Source: Fomitopsis serialis
Taxonomy: Eukaryota > Basidiomycota > Agaricomycetes > Polyporales > Fomitopsidaceae
Assembly: GCF_022376445.1 (NCBI RefSeq)
Contig: NW_025955582.1
Span: 1 to 19,775 of the forward strand
Direction: 5' to 3'
Length of the DNA: 19,775 nucleotides
Part shown: positions 19,775-19,775 of the stretch, in pieces
How positions within the stretch are numbered: the stretch's first letter is position 1
Layout: every line of letters begins with the position of its first letter
Program-made: the position numbers and the translations under genes
The notes under the pieces: generated by a model
The model's database searches: none
What the model was told of the DNA's origin: nothing
What the model saw: the letters and a program-made list of their open reading frames with translations, nothing else

Positions 19775-19775
19775 G

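Noticed and set aside
1..19775. tRNA genes, CRISPR arrays, transposon terminal repeats or a secondary-metabolite cluster
   Set aside because: I scanned by eye for tRNA TψC-like motifs, regular spaced repeats, long terminal repeats and backbone enzymes and found none. Two unrelated SDRs and a GST end are not enough to propose a cluster.

Overview
The window looks like nuclear DNA of a basidiomycete fungus, most likely an agaricomycete. The genes are compact and split by many short GT-AG introns, mostly 46-74 bp. The gene set includes F-box-like genes with the 'ELW..V...L.DD..AL..C.LT..AW....RRHLF' pattern common in mushroom-forming fungi, classical short-chain dehydrogenases, and UstS-like glutathione transferase sequence. 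All gene models here were spliced by eye from protein-family fit and reading-frame continuity. No tRNA, rRNA, CRISPR array or autonomous transposon was recognised.

Layout from left to right. 1-569 (-): an F-box-like gene running off the left edge, with two frame breaks. 786-1215 (+): a coding-like remnant of unknown identity. About 1397-2074 (-): a second, clearly decayed F-box-like gene. 2770-4114 (-): CSN5, the catalytic JAMM subunit of the COP9 signalosome, six exons, intact. 4315-5306 (+): a mitochondrial-type protein with an oxidoreductase-like (OXLD1-type) CCxxxCxxC domain, head-to-head with CSN5 across only 200 bp. 5808-6824 (-): a short-chain dehydrogenase with at least three frame breaks. 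7939-9269 (+): a third F-box-like gene, nearly intact but with one frame break. 9545-11673 (-): an oxysterol-binding protein homologue without a PH domain. 12127-13342 (-): an intact eight-exon short-chain dehydrogenase of the diacetyl-reductase type. 14421-16635 (+): a large protein with a pRiA4b-ORF3-like N-terminal half and a disordered, acidic, probably nuclear tail. 17500-19278 (+): a secreted S1/P1 nuclease with all nine zinc ligands. 19533-19774 (-): the C-terminal end of a glutathione S-transferase-like gene running off the right edge, with one frame break.

The genes do not form one pathway. The core cell-biology genes (CSN5, OXLD1-type protein, OSBP homologue) have clean frames. The broken frames are concentrated in expandable accessory families (F-box-like, SDR, GST). 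That pattern suggests birth-and-death turnover of accessory genes between conserved anchors, although indel errors in a draft assembly could imitate part of it. COP9 signalosome and F-box proteins meet functionally, since CSN5 deneddylates cullins of SCF ligases, but their adjacency here is probably incidental.

The points most worth following up are the pRiA4b-ORF3-like nuclear protein, the 200-bp divergent promoter, the 400-bp stop-free intron that separates two zinc ligands in the nuclease, a symmetric 45-bp promoter element, and the cluster of broken F-box-like genes.
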